The position numbers were made by a program, and so were the translations under genes. Shown here one piece after another: positions 23,993-32,329 of a stretch of DNA of 64,000 nucleotides (position 1 is its first letter; each line of letters starts with the position of its first letter). The stretch comes from Micromonospora sp. MP36 (GTDB taxonomy: Bacteria > Actinomycetota > Actinomycetes > Mycobacteriales > Micromonosporaceae): NCBI RefSeq assembly GCF_008119785.1, contig NZ_VSFA01000007.1, forward strand, positions 62,001-126,000. The letters run 5' to 3'. The notes beneath the pieces were generated by a model. It ran no database searches. It was not told where the DNA came from and was given only the letters and a program-made list of their open reading frames with translations.

Positions 23993-25684
23993 ATGGCCAC
24001 CACCGGCACCGACGCCTTCCGCGCGGCGCGCGACCTGCTGCTCGCGTACCGCGAGGACCCCGACACCGCGTACGCGACATTCCGCTGGCCACGACTGGAC
24101 GAGTTCAACTGGGCGCTGGACTGGTTCGACGTGCTCGCCGCGGACAACGACGACACCGCACTCTGGATCGTCGAGGCCGACGGGGGAGAGGGCCGCTGGT
24201 CGTACGCGGAGCTGTCCCGCCGCTCGAACCGGGTGGCGAACTGGCTGCGCGCCCGGGGCGTGCGGGCCGGGGACCGGCTGATCCTCATGCTGGGCAACCA
24301 GCTCGAACTCTGGGAGACGATCCTGGCGGCGATCAAGCTGCGCGCCGTGATCATCCCGGCGACGCCGCTGCTGGGCCCGGCGGACCTGGCCGACCGGCTG
24401 GCGCGCGGCGCGGCCCGGCATGTGGTGGTCGGGGCCGAGCACACCGGCAAGTTCGCCGCGCTGCCCGGCGACTACACGCGGATCGCGGTCGGCGCGCGGG
24501 TCGACGGCTGGCACGCCTACGCCGACGCGTACGAGGCGTCGGACGTGTTCGCGCCCGACGGGGTGACCCGGGCGGACGATCCGTTGTTGCTCTACTTCAC
24601 CTCCGGCACCACCGCGCGGCCGAAGCTGGTCGAGCACACCCACGCGTCGTACCCGGTGGGGCACCTGTCGACCATGTACTGGATCGGGCTCCGCCCCGGC
24701 GACGTGCACCTGAACATCTCCTCGCCGGGGTGGGCCAAGCATGCCTGGAGCAGCGTGTTCGCGCCGTGGAACGCGGGTGCCACGGTCTTCGTCTACAACT
24801 ACTCCCGCTTCGACCCGGCCGGGATGATGGCGGCGATGGACCGGTGCGGGGTGACCAGCTTCTGCGCGCCGCCGACCGTGTGGCGGATGCTGATCCAGGC
24901 CGATCTGACCCAGCTGCGGACCCCGCCGCGCAGCGTGGTCGGTGCCGGGGAGCCGCTGAATCCGGAGGTGATCGAGCAGGTCGAGGCGGCCTGGCGGGTG
25001 ACCGTCCGGGACGGGTACGGGCAGACGGAGACCACCGCGCAGATCGGCAACCCGCCCGGGCAGCCGGTGCGGCCGGGCTCGATGGGGCGTCCGCTGCCCG
25101 GGTACGTGGTGACCCTGGTCGACCCGGTGACCGGCGAGCCCGGCGACGATGGTGAGGTGTGCCTGGACCTGGCGCACCGGCCGACCGCGCTGATGGTCGG
25201 CTACCACGGCGACGAGGAGCTGACCGCCACCGCGATGCGGGACGGCTACTACCACACCGGGGACATCGCCTCCCGGGACGCCGACGGCTACCTGACGTAC
25301 GTGGGACGCACCGACGACGTGTTCAAGGCCTCGGACTACCGGGTGTCGCCGTTCGAGCTGGAGAGTGTGCTGCTGGAGCACGAGGCGGTGGCGGAGGCGG
25401 CGGTGGTGCCGTCGCCGGACCCGGTGCGGCTGGCGGTGCCGAAGGCGTACGTGGTGCTGGCCGAGGGGTGGGGCGCCGACGAGAAGACCGCGGCGGCGAT
25501 CTTCGCGCACTCGCGGGAGCGGCTGGCGCCGTACCTGCGGGTGCGCCGGTTGGAGTTCGCCGAGCTGCCGAAGACCATCTCGGGGAAGATCCGCCGCACC
25601 GAGCTGCGCGCCGCCGAGCGGGACAAGTACGCCGGGGCCGAGGCGCGGCCGGCCGGCGAGTACCGCGAGGAGGACTTCCGGTGA
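23993..25684 (+). CDS. AMP-binding acyl-CoA synthetase (acetyl/medium-chain type)
   Basis: Adenylate-forming ligase activating a carboxylic acid to its CoA thioester. The 563-residue protein has the A3 motif LYFTSGTTARPKLVEHTH, DGYGQTETT for adenylate binding, YYHTGDIASRD, the hinge YVGRTDDVFK and the catalytic lysine block KTISGKIRRTEL. The tail and spacing fit the ACSM/acetyl-CoA-synthetase-like group more than long-chain FadD. ATG at 23993 follows GGAAGGAAACCCC and was preferred over GTG 23975. The stop overlaps the GTG of the next (broken) ligase by 4 nt. Confidence 0.88.
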   Translation: MATTGTDAFRAARDLLLAYREDPDTAYATFRWPRLDEFNWALDWFDVLAADNDDTALWIVEADGGEGRWSYAELSRRSNRVANWLRARGVRAGDRLILMLGNQLELWETILAAIKLRAVIIPATPLLGPADLADRLARGAARHVVVGAEHTGKFAALPGDYTRIAVGARVDGWHAYADAYEASDVFAPDGVTRADDPLLLYFTSGTTARPKLVEHTHASYPVGHLSTMYWIGLRPGDVHLNISSPGWAKHAWSSVFAPWNAGATVFVYNYSRFDPAGMMAAMDRCGVTSFCAPPTVWRMLIQADLTQLRTPPRSVVGAGEPLNPEVIEQVEAAWRVTVRDGYGQTETTAQIGNPPGQPVRPGSMGRPLPGYVVTLVDPVTGEPGDDGEVCLDLAHRPTALMVGYHGDEELTATAMRDGYYHTGDIASRDADGYLTYVGRTDDVFKASDYRVSPFELESVLLEHEAVAEAAVVPSPDPVRLAVPKAYVVLAEGWGADEKTAAAIFAHSRERLAPYLRVRRLEFAELPKTISGKIRRTELRAAERDKYAGAEARPAGEYREEDFR

Positions 25685-27292
25685 GTCTGCCGTCGTATGC
25701 GAGCGGGGTCTCCGACGCCCCGCTGCTCGGTGACACCATCGGCGCGAACCTGGTCCGCGCGGTCGAGGCGTACCCGGAGCGGGAGGCGCTGGTCGACTGC
25801 CCGAGCGGCCGGCGGTGGACGTACGCCGAATTCGGCGCCGCGGTGGGTGAGCTGGCCCGCGGCCTGCTCGCGGCGGGGGTGGGCAAGGGCGACCGGGTCG
25901 GCATCTGGGCGCCGAACTGCCCGGAGTGGGGTCCTCGTCCAGTACGCGACGGCGACCATCGGCGCGATCATGGTGAACATCAACCCGGCCTACCGGCGGC
26001 ACGAGCTGGAGTACGTGCTCAACCAGTCCGGGGTGGGCCTGCTGGTCTCCTCGCCGGGCTACAAGACCAGCGACTACCGGGGCATGGTGGAGGCGGTCCG
26101 GGAGGACTGCCCGGGGCTGCGCCGGGTCGTCTACCTGGGCGAGCCGAGCTGGGACGACCTGGTGGCCGGTGGGGCGTCGGTGCCGGCGGACCGGCTGGCC
26201 GCGCGGGCGGCGGAGTTGAGCTGCGACGACCCGATCAACATCCAGTACACCTCGGGCACCACCGGGTTCCCGAAGGGCGCGACGCTGTCGCACCACAACA
26301 TCCTCAACAACGGCTACTTCGTGGGGGAGTTGGTCCGCTACACGGAGGCGGACCGGATCTGCCTGCCGGTGCCGTTCTATCACTGTTTCGGCATGGTGAT
26401 GGGGAACCTGGCGGCCACCAGCCACGGCGCCTGCATGATCATCCCGGCGCCGACCTTCGACCCGGCCGCGACGCTGCGCGCGGTCGCGACCGAGCGGGCC
26501 ACCTCGTTGTACGGGGTGCCGACGATGTTCATCGCCGAGCTGGGCCTGTCCGACTTCGCCTCCTACGACCTGTCGTCGCTGCGGACCGGCATCATGGCCG
26601 GCTCGCCGTGCCCGGTGGAGGTGATGAAGCGGGTCATCACCGACATGCGCATGGCCGAGGTGGCCATCTGCTATGGCATGACCGAGACGTCGCCGGTGTC
26701 CACTTAGACCCGGCACGACGACGACCTGGACCGGCGGACCGCCACGGTGGGGCGGGTGCTGCCGCACGTGGAGGTGAAGGTGGTCGACCCGGCGACGGGG
26801 GTGACCGTGCCGCGCGGCGAGCCGGGGGAGCTGTGCACCCGGGGCTACTCGGTGATGCTGGGCTACTGGGACGAGCCGGAGAAGTCCGCCGAGGCGATCG
26901 ACGCGGCGCGCTGGATGCACACCGGCGACCTGGCGGTGATGCGCGACGACGGTTATCTGACCATCGTCGGCCGGATCAAGGACATGATCATTCGGGGCGG
27001 GGAGAACGTCTACCCGCGCGAGATCGAGGAGTTCCTCTACCGGCATCCCAAGATCGCCGACGTGCAGGTGGTCGGCGTCCCCGACGAGCGGTACGGCGAG
27101 GAGGTTCTGGCCTGTGTGATCCTGCGCGACGGGTACGACAACCTGACCGTCGAGGAGGTGGCCGAGTTCTGCCGGGACCGGCTCGCCCACTACAAGGTGC
27201 CCCGGTACGTGCGGGTGATGGACGCCTTCCCGATGACGGTCAGCGGCAAGGTCCGCAAGGTCGAGCTGCGGCGCGTCGGGGTCGCCGGGTGA
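25681..27292 (+). pseudogene. Fatty-acyl-CoA ligase (AMP-binding), frameshifted and nonsense-mutated
   Basis: The three parts join into one FadD-like ligase of about 537 residues. Part 1 (from GTG 25681) reads [17 protein letters not shown] to [10 protein letters not shown] single extra G in the GGGG run at 25928-25931 then shifts the frame; part 2 continues [30 protein letters not shown] through [18 protein letters not shown] to [12 protein letters not shown]. There a TAG (26705-26707) replaces the Gln expected at that point. Part 3 resumes in frame with [17 protein letters not shown], through MHTGDLAV and [14 protein letters not shown], to [12 protein letters not shown]. All catalytic motifs survive, so the lesions are recent or one may be a sequencing error. 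Confidence 0.88.
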
Positions 27293-27304
27293 CCGGCACG
27301 CCGG

Positions 27305-27814
27305 TCACTCCCCGGTGCGTCCGTCGATCAGCTCGCGGACGACATCGAGGTGACCGGCGTGCCGGGCGTACTCCTGCAGCACGTGGAAGAGGATCGTTGC
27401 GAGGGTTGGCCGGTTGGCCTCGTCGGTGAACCGGCCGCCCAGCGCGGCGGGCGCGGCCAGCGGGGTCGCTTCGACGATCTCCCGGGTCCGTGTCCCGCCT
27501 CGGCGCAGCGCGGCCGTCAGGTCGGCGATCGTCTCGTCCGGGGCGACGTGCCAGCGGTCGTCGGCCCGGTCGCCCCACGGATCCGGCACCGGCTCGCCGA
27601 GGAACCCCCAGACCAGCCAGCGCCGCTCCATGTAGGTCAGGTGCTTCACCAGCTCGGCTGGCGTCCAGCCGGAGGGCACCCGGGCGGTCCGGGCCTGCGC
27701 GTCGGTCAGCCCGGCGAGCCGGTCGGCGACGGTGTCCCGGTAGTAGTCGAGATAGGTGAGGAAGAGGGCGGGCACGTCCGACGACGGGCCGGGCTCGGGG
27801 AACGGTACGCGCAT
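27305..27814 (-). CDS. DinB/DUF664 family protein (mycothiol-S-transferase-like)
   Basis: Four-helix DinB-fold protein of 169 residues. The metal-binding histidines expected for the fold appear in VKHLTYMERRW (helix 2) and ILFHVLQEYARHAGHLDVVRE (helix 4). The segment WHVAPDETIADL is typical of the actinobacterial DUF664 subgroup, some members of which use mycothiol. ATG at 27814 was chosen because the family starts near MRVPFPEP; the longer frame to 27871 adds an unconserved leader. It converges on the broken ligase. Confidence 0.82.
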   Translation of the reverse strand: MRVPFPEPGPSSDVPALFLTYLDYYRDTVADRLAGLTDAQARTARVPSGWTPAELVKHLTYMERRWLVWGFLGEPVPDPWGDRADDRWHVAPDETIADLTAALRRGGTRTREIVEATPLAAPAALGGRFTDEANRPTLATILFHVLQEYARHAGHLDVVRELIDGRTGE

Positions 27815-27999
27815 GCCCGGCAGTATGCCCGCCGATCGTCCCAGGGGGGCGCGGATCGGCTTGGCGGCCACGGCGTACCTGGTCCGGCACCAGCTCCGCC
27901 CGCTGAGGTAGCCGCCGGCGCCGCCCGAGCGCCCCGCCGCGTCGGTGGGCAGGCGTACCCTGACCGTCCGATCCGCGGCGGATCGGTGGGGGAGGGGCG

Positions 28000-28602
28000 G
28001 TGGGACACGTCTTCGTCAGGCTGGCCGGGCACGGCGCCCGGCTGGTGCCCTACTGGCCGTACCGGTTTGCCGGCGGGCCCGCCCAGCCCACCGTGGAGGT
28101 CACTGTGTTCGGGTCCGACGGTGGGCGGCGCGCGGTGGTCGGGCCCGGCACGGCGCCGGTGCCAGGTGTGGTGGACGTGGACGCGGGGCCGCAGGGGGAC
28201 TGGCGGCTGGAGGTGGGGCCGTTCAGTCTCTGCTGGCCGCCGGGTTTCCACGTGGAATCGCCGGCGGATGCGGCGGACAGCACGCCGTGCTACCTGCTCG
28301 GACCCGACGAAACGGTGATCTTTCCGCAGGGTCCGGTGCCGCTCGAGCGGCTGGCGGCACCGGATGCCCTGGTCGCACCTGGGCAGCGGGTCGTCGACCG
28401 GCGGGTGCTGGACGACGACATCGACGTGGTGGAGTTGGCGTACGTGCACGACGGCGCGCCGTGGCGGCAGGCGTACTGGGTGATTCCGGTGGGGCTGGAC
28501 AAGGCGCTCGTTCTGACCGGGCAGGCGCCCGAGGCGGCGGCCCCGACCGTCCGTGCCGCCGGTGACCGGATGGCCGCCACCGTGACCGGTGTCCCCGCCT
28601 AG
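28000..28602 (+). CDS. Hypothetical protein
   Basis: No family recognised. The 200-residue protein has no signal peptide or membrane helix. It contains many short strands with Trp, Pro and Gly turns (VPYWPYRFAG, SLCWPPGFHVESP), suggesting a beta-rich fold. The C-terminal half (VVELAYVHDGAPWRQAYWVIPVGLDKALVLTGQAP) looks like a small alpha/beta domain. The start is GTG at 28000 after GGGAGGGGCG. Base use matches its neighbours. Confidence 0.65.
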   Translation: MGHVFVRLAGHGARLVPYWPYRFAGGPAQPTVEVTVFGSDGGRRAVVGPGTAPVPGVVDVDAGPQGDWRLEVGPFSLCWPPGFHVESPADAADSTPCYLLGPDETVIFPQGPVPLERLAAPDALVAPGQRVVDRRVLDDDIDVVELAYVHDGAPWRQAYWVIPVGLDKALVLTGQAPEAAAPTVRAAGDRMAATVTGVPA

Positions 28603-28653
28603 CGCCCGCAGCCCGCGCTGGGCCGCGCGAGGGAATCGTATGCGGGGTGGACG

Positions 28654-29163
28654 TCACGCCCGCCAGAACTGGCGGGGTGCATACCCCTCGCGGCGCAGCC
28701 AGTGTTCGGTGTAGACGATCCGCTCCGCCGGCACCACGACCAGCGGCCCGGTCGGCGGCTCGTCCAGCGCCCGCGACCGCTCCACGTGGTCGGACTGCCA
28801 GCGGTACGCCGGCCAGTGGTGGTCGAAGTCCGGGTCACCGACATGCAGCACCCGGGCTTGGCCGAAGACCTGCGCGCCGCGGCTGCTGGCCTGACCGACC
28901 AGCGGTGCGAAGACCCCGATGGACACCCGCGGATCGGCGGCGATGTTGCGCATCTTCGGCGAGGTCGCCACGGCGGTGAACATCAGGGTGAAGTCGAGGT
29001 GGAAGTAGCGCACCGGGGTGGCGAGGGGACCGTCCGGGCCGGTGGTGGCCAGCACGCACATGTTCTGCGAGGAGAACAGGTTGAGGATCCGCTCCTCGAG
29101 GCGGTCGCGGTCGAGGCGGGCGGTGGGGGCGGGACCGGCGAGCCAGGGATTGGTGACGGGCAT
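28654..29163 (-). CDS. FMN-binding pyridoxamine-5'-phosphate-oxidase-family protein
   Basis: Split-barrel flavin-binding protein of 169 residues. The core NMCVLATTGPDGPLATPVRYFHLDFTLMFTAVATSPKMRNIAADPRVSIGVF is the usual PNPOx-like first half; the C-terminal part ends in REGYAPRQFWRA. It may be an F420- or FMN-dependent oxidoreductase, or bind heme or flavin without catalysis. ATG at 29163 was chosen since an upstream extension of 36 residues is basic and unconserved in appearance. Confidence 0.8.
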   Translation of the reverse strand: MPVTNPWLAGPAPTARLDRDRLEERILNLFSSQNMCVLATTGPDGPLATPVRYFHLDFTLMFTAVATSPKMRNIAADPRVSIGVFAPLVGQASSRGAQVFGQARVLHVGDPDFDHHWPAYRWQSDHVERSRALDEPPTGPLVVVPAERIVYTEHWLRREGYAPRQFWRA

Positions 29164-29287
29164 GCGTGATCTTCTCACCCGGCCCGATAGTGGGGCTGCG
29201 AGCCCGGCCACGTACCGGTCATCCTGACCGGATGGACCTCTCCCTCCAGACGGCCGCTGGCGGTCGGCCACATGACAGCCGCCGGGC

Positions 29288-29644
29288 GTGACGGTACGGC
29301 CGCTTCGGACCCGGCGGGGCGCGCGGTGCGAACCGCCGGCCCCGGCGGGCGCGGTCCTGCTCTTCGACGGAGTTTTCCTGCTCCGCCCTGAGCTGCGCGA
29401 GCACTGGGACGTGACGGTGTACCTGCACGTCGATCCGGAGGAGACGCTGCGCCGGGCCCTGACCCGGGACGTCGCCCTGTTCGGGTCGGCCGACGTGGTG
29501 CGGCAGCGTTACCGCGAGCGGTACCTGCCCGGCCAGGAGCTCTACCGGGCCGAGGCGCGGCCGGCGCAGCGGGCGGATGTCGTGCTCGACATGGCGGACC
29601 CGCACCATCCGGCGGTGGTGCGGTGGACGGATCCGGCACCGTAA
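29288..29644 (+). pseudogene. Uridine-kinase-like gene, 5'-truncated
   Basis: The frame holds only the C-terminal half of an actinobacterial uridine kinase-like protein: GAVLLFDGVFLLRPELREHWDVTVYLHVDPEETLRRALTRDVALFGS and RERYLPGQELYRAEARPAQRADVVLDMADP. The P-loop half, about 90 residues, is absent; the 124 nt before it cannot contain it. Residues 1-20 look like frameshifted sequence, and the alternate frame around 29300-29330 (SDPAGRAVRTAG) is closer to the expected family text. It has GTG 29288 but no convincing ribosome site. It should be inactive. Confidence 0.7.
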
Positions 29645-29686
29645 CCCGGTCGGCGAAAGCCGGGACCGCTGGTAGGTTCGCTGGCC

Positions 29687-30955
29687 GTGACGGGGACTGC
29701 GGGGGAACGGCTGGGCGGGCGCTTCGCGCGGCTCTGGGCGGCCAGCACCATGTCGGCGCTGGGCAGCGGGATGGCGACGGTGGCCGCGCCGCTGTACGTC
29801 GCGTCGCGGACCGACGATCCGCTGATCGTGTCGGCGGGTGCCGCGGTGGCGTGGCTGCCGTGGTTGCTGTTCGCGCTGCCCGGCGGGGTGCTCGTGGACC
29901 GGGTGGACCGGCGCCGGCTCATGGTGGTCATCGACTGGGTACGGGTGGCCGTCCTGGTGGTGCTGGCCGCCGCGATGGTCACCGACCGGGCCGGGGTGGC
30001 GCTGCTGTATGCGGTGCTGTTCGTGGTCAACACCGGTGAGGTGGTGTTCCGCTCCGCCGCCCAGGCGGTCGTGCCGGCGGTGGTGCCCCGGTCGAGGCTG
30101 GAACGGGCCAACGGCTGGCTCGGCGGCGGCACCCAGGTCATGCAGAACATGGTCGCCGGCCCGCTCGGCGGCTTTCTCTTCGTGGTGGCTCCCGCCATTC
30201 CGTTCGGCGTCAACGCCGGCACGTACGCGCTCAGCGCCGTGCTGGTCGGCCTGGTCGCCGGGACGTACCGCGGCTCGTCGGAGCCGGGCCGGCGCCGCTC
30301 GGTCCGCGCCGAGGTCGCCGAGGGGTTCCGCTGGCTGCTCTCGCAGCGGCTGCTGCGCACCATGACCCTGCTGATCGGCATGCTCAACGTCACCCTCACC
30401 GCCGCCCTGGCGGTGCTGGTGCTGCTGGCCACCGACCGGCTGGGTCTCGGCTCGGTCGGCTACGGCGCGCTGTTCACCTGCCTGGCCGTCGGCGGGCTGC
30501 TCGGCTCGGCTGTCGGTGACCGGCTCGTCGCCGCGATCACCGCGACCTGGACGATCCGGATCGGCCTGCTGATCGAGGCCGGCCTGCACCTGGCCCTGGC
30601 CGCGTCGCGCAGCGCCGTGGTCGTCGGGCTGGCGCTGTTCGTCTTCGGCGTGCACGGCGCGCTGTGGAACATGGTGGCGAACTCGCTGCGGCAGCGGCTC
30701 ACCCCACCCGCGCTGCTGGGCCGGGTGGGCAGCACGAACCTGTTCCTCGCCGCCGGTGGCAACTGCGTCGGCGCGCTGCTCGGCGGGGTGGTCGCCGACC
30801 GGTTCGGGATCACCGCGCCGTACTGGGTGGGTTTCGTGGTCGCGCTGGTGGTGATCGCGGTGACCTGGCGGGTCTTCGACCGGGCGACGGTCGCCGCCGC
30901 GTACGCATCCGGCTCCGCCCCCGCGGCGCCGGAGACCCCGGCGAGCGTCGCCTGA
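29687..30955 (+). CDS. MFS transporter, EntS/MFS_3-like exporter
   Basis: Twelve-helix secondary transporter of 422 residues. The loop 2-3 motif GGVLVDRVDRRRLMVVIDWVR, the QNMVAGPLGGFL segment in helix 5 and a central basic loop (SEPGRRRSVRAEVAEGFRWL) are typical of the MFS_3 group that exports siderophores, macrolides and other small molecules. The substrate is unknown. The start is GTG at 29687. It is followed after 80 nt by a lycopene cyclase gene in the same direction. Confidence 0.88.
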   Translation: MTGTAGERLGGRFARLWAASTMSALGSGMATVAAPLYVASRTDDPLIVSAGAAVAWLPWLLFALPGGVLVDRVDRRRLMVVIDWVRVAVLVVLAAAMVTDRAGVALLYAVLFVVNTGEVVFRSAAQAVVPAVVPRSRLERANGWLGGGTQVMQNMVAGPLGGFLFVVAPAIPFGVNAGTYALSAVLVGLVAGTYRGSSEPGRRRSVRAEVAEGFRWLLSQRLLRTMTLLIGMLNVTLTAALAVLVLLATDRLGLGSVGYGALFTCLAVGGLLGSAVGDRLVAAITATWTIRIGLLIEAGLHLALAASRSAVVVGLALFVFGVHGALWNMVANSLRQRLTPPALLGRVGSTNLFLAAGGNCVGALLGGVVADRFGITAPYWVGFVVALVVIAVTWRVFDRATVAAAYASGSAPAAPETPASVA

Positions 30956-30988
30956 CGGGCTCGGTGCCGTAGGGCCGGGCGGCCCGTC
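30954..30988 (+). terminator. Inverted repeat at the end of the MFS gene
   Basis: Arms GACGGGC (30954-30960, overlapping the TGA) and GCCCGTC (30982-30988) enclose a smaller GGGCC/GGCCC stem. It is a possible weak terminator or processing hairpin between the MFS and lycopene cyclase genes. Confidence 0.4.
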
Positions 30989-31035
30989 GTGGGGGCCGCG
31001 CCGGACGGGCGCGGGGAATGTGACAGCGTGGGCGG

Positions 31036-32277
31036 GTGGACCCGTCCCCGGTCGACGTCGACCTCGCGCTGGTGGGTGGCGGTGGTGCCGCCTCGCTGGT
31101 GCTGGCCGCCCTCGACCGGCACGACCTGACCGGCCTGCGGATCGCCGTGGTCGACCCGGTGCACAAGCGGGGCCAGGACCGCACCTGGGCGTTCTGGGAC
31201 ACCCCCGGCAGCGACCTCGACCCGCTGCTGAGCGCCAGCTGGTCGCGGGTCGAGGTGGTCACGCCCGCCGGCCGCCGCGTGCTGTCGCTCGACCCGCTGC
31301 GGTACGCCATGCTCCGCTCCGCCCCGGTCTACGACCGGGCTGCCGCGGCGGAACGCCGTCTCGGCGCGCTGCGGATCGGCGCGCCGGCCGGGGCGCTGCA
31401 CGACGACGGCCACCGGGTGACCGTCCACGACCCGGACGGGCGGGTGCTGGTCCGGGCCGGTTGGGTGCTGGACTCGCGGCCCCGGCCGCCGGAGCGGCCC
31501 GGCCGGACCACCTGGTGGCAGCATTTCCGCGGCTGGTGGCTGGCGGCCGACCGGCCCACCTTCGACCCGGACCGGGCGGTGCTGATGGACTTCCGCACCC
31601 CGCAGCCCGCCCGGGGCGTCTCCTTCGGCTACGTGCTCCCGGTCGACGACCGGTACGCGCTGGTCGAGTACACCGAGTTCGGACCCGCGCTGCTCCCCGA
31701 CGCGGGATACGACGCGGCGCTGCGCGGGTACGCGGCCCGGCTCGGCCTGGACCTGACCGCGCTGCGGGTGCGCGAGGTGGAGAACGGGATCATCCCGATG
31801 ACCGACGCCCCGCTCCGGCCCCGCCCGTCGCCCCGGGTGGTCCGGCTCGGCACCGCCGGCGGCGCCACCCGACCGTCCACCGGGTTCACCTTCGCCGCGA
31901 TGCTCCGGCAGGCCGACCAGGTCGCCCGGGCGCTCGCTGGGGGCCGGCCACCGGTGCCGGCGCCCGCTTACCCGCGGCGGCACCGGTGGCTGGACGCGGT
32001 GGCGCTGCGCGCCCTGGACCGGGGGCACGTCGACGGGGTGGAGTTCTTCGCCCGGCTGTTCGACCGCAACCCGCCCGAGCGGGTGCTGCGCTTCCTCGAC
32101 GGCGTCACCTCACCGGCCGAGGAGCTGGCGGTGATGCGGTCCACACCGCTGCTGCCGATGACCGGCGCGCTGCTCGGCGACGCCGTCGACCGGGCGCGCG
32201 CCCGGCTGCGCCGCGGCCCGACCCCCACCCCCGGGCCGAAGGGCGGGCCGTGGGCCGCCGGTCAGGCCGGCTCGTAG
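31036..32277 (+). CDS. crtY: Lycopene beta-cyclase family protein (CrtY type)
   Basis: FAD/NAD(P)-dependent cyclase of 413 residues. The dinucleotide site DLALVGGGGAASLVLAAL is at about 9-26, followed by RTWAFWD, FRGWWLAADRPTFDP and VLMDFRTPQ, the latter close to the cyclase motif. VLPVDDRYALVEYTEF and NGIIPMTDAPL are further family blocks. It should form beta-ionone rings on lycopene in the membrane. No crtE, crtB or crtI is adjacent, so carotenoid precursor genes must lie elsewhere or the substrate differs. Confidence 0.82.
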   Translation: MDPSPVDVDLALVGGGGAASLVLAALDRHDLTGLRIAVVDPVHKRGQDRTWAFWDTPGSDLDPLLSASWSRVEVVTPAGRRVLSLDPLRYAMLRSAPVYDRAAAAERRLGALRIGAPAGALHDDGHRVTVHDPDGRVLVRAGWVLDSRPRPPERPGRTTWWQHFRGWWLAADRPTFDPDRAVLMDFRTPQPARGVSFGYVLPVDDRYALVEYTEFGPALLPDAGYDAALRGYAARLGLDLTALRVREVENGIIPMTDAPLRPRPSPRVVRLGTAGGATRPSTGFTFAAMLRQADQVARALAGGRPPVPAPAYPRRHRWLDAVALRALDRGHVDGVEFFARLFDRNPPERVLRFLDGVTSPAEELAVMRSTPLLPMTGALLGDAVDRARARLRRGPTPTPGPKGGPWAAGQAGS

Positions 32278-32318
32278 GTGGTAATCACCACCTTGTCGTG
32301 GCGATGGTGTCGACCATC
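32277..32318. terminator. Two hairpins between convergent genes
   Basis: GGTGGT-AATC-ACCACC (32277-32292) and GATGGT-GTCG-ACCATC (32303-32318) are both perfect 6-bp stems with 4-nt loops. They fill the short gap between the convergent lycopene cyclase and phosphatase genes and probably act as a bidirectional terminator. Confidence 0.55.
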
Positions 32319-32329
32319 TGGTGCCCTTC

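Noticed and set aside
26705..26707. In-frame TAG as a pyrrolysine or programmed readthrough codon
   Set aside because: Gln is expected at this position and a single C-to-T change explains it. The same gene also has an independent frameshift, and nothing in the window suggests a pyrrolysine system.
23969..27190. A 1073-residue minus-strand open frame opposite the acyl-CoA ligases
   Set aside because: It is antisense to two recognisable enzymes. Long antisense frames are expected where the third codon position is nearly always G or C; its composition (Arg/Gly/Val/His-rich) fits no protein family.
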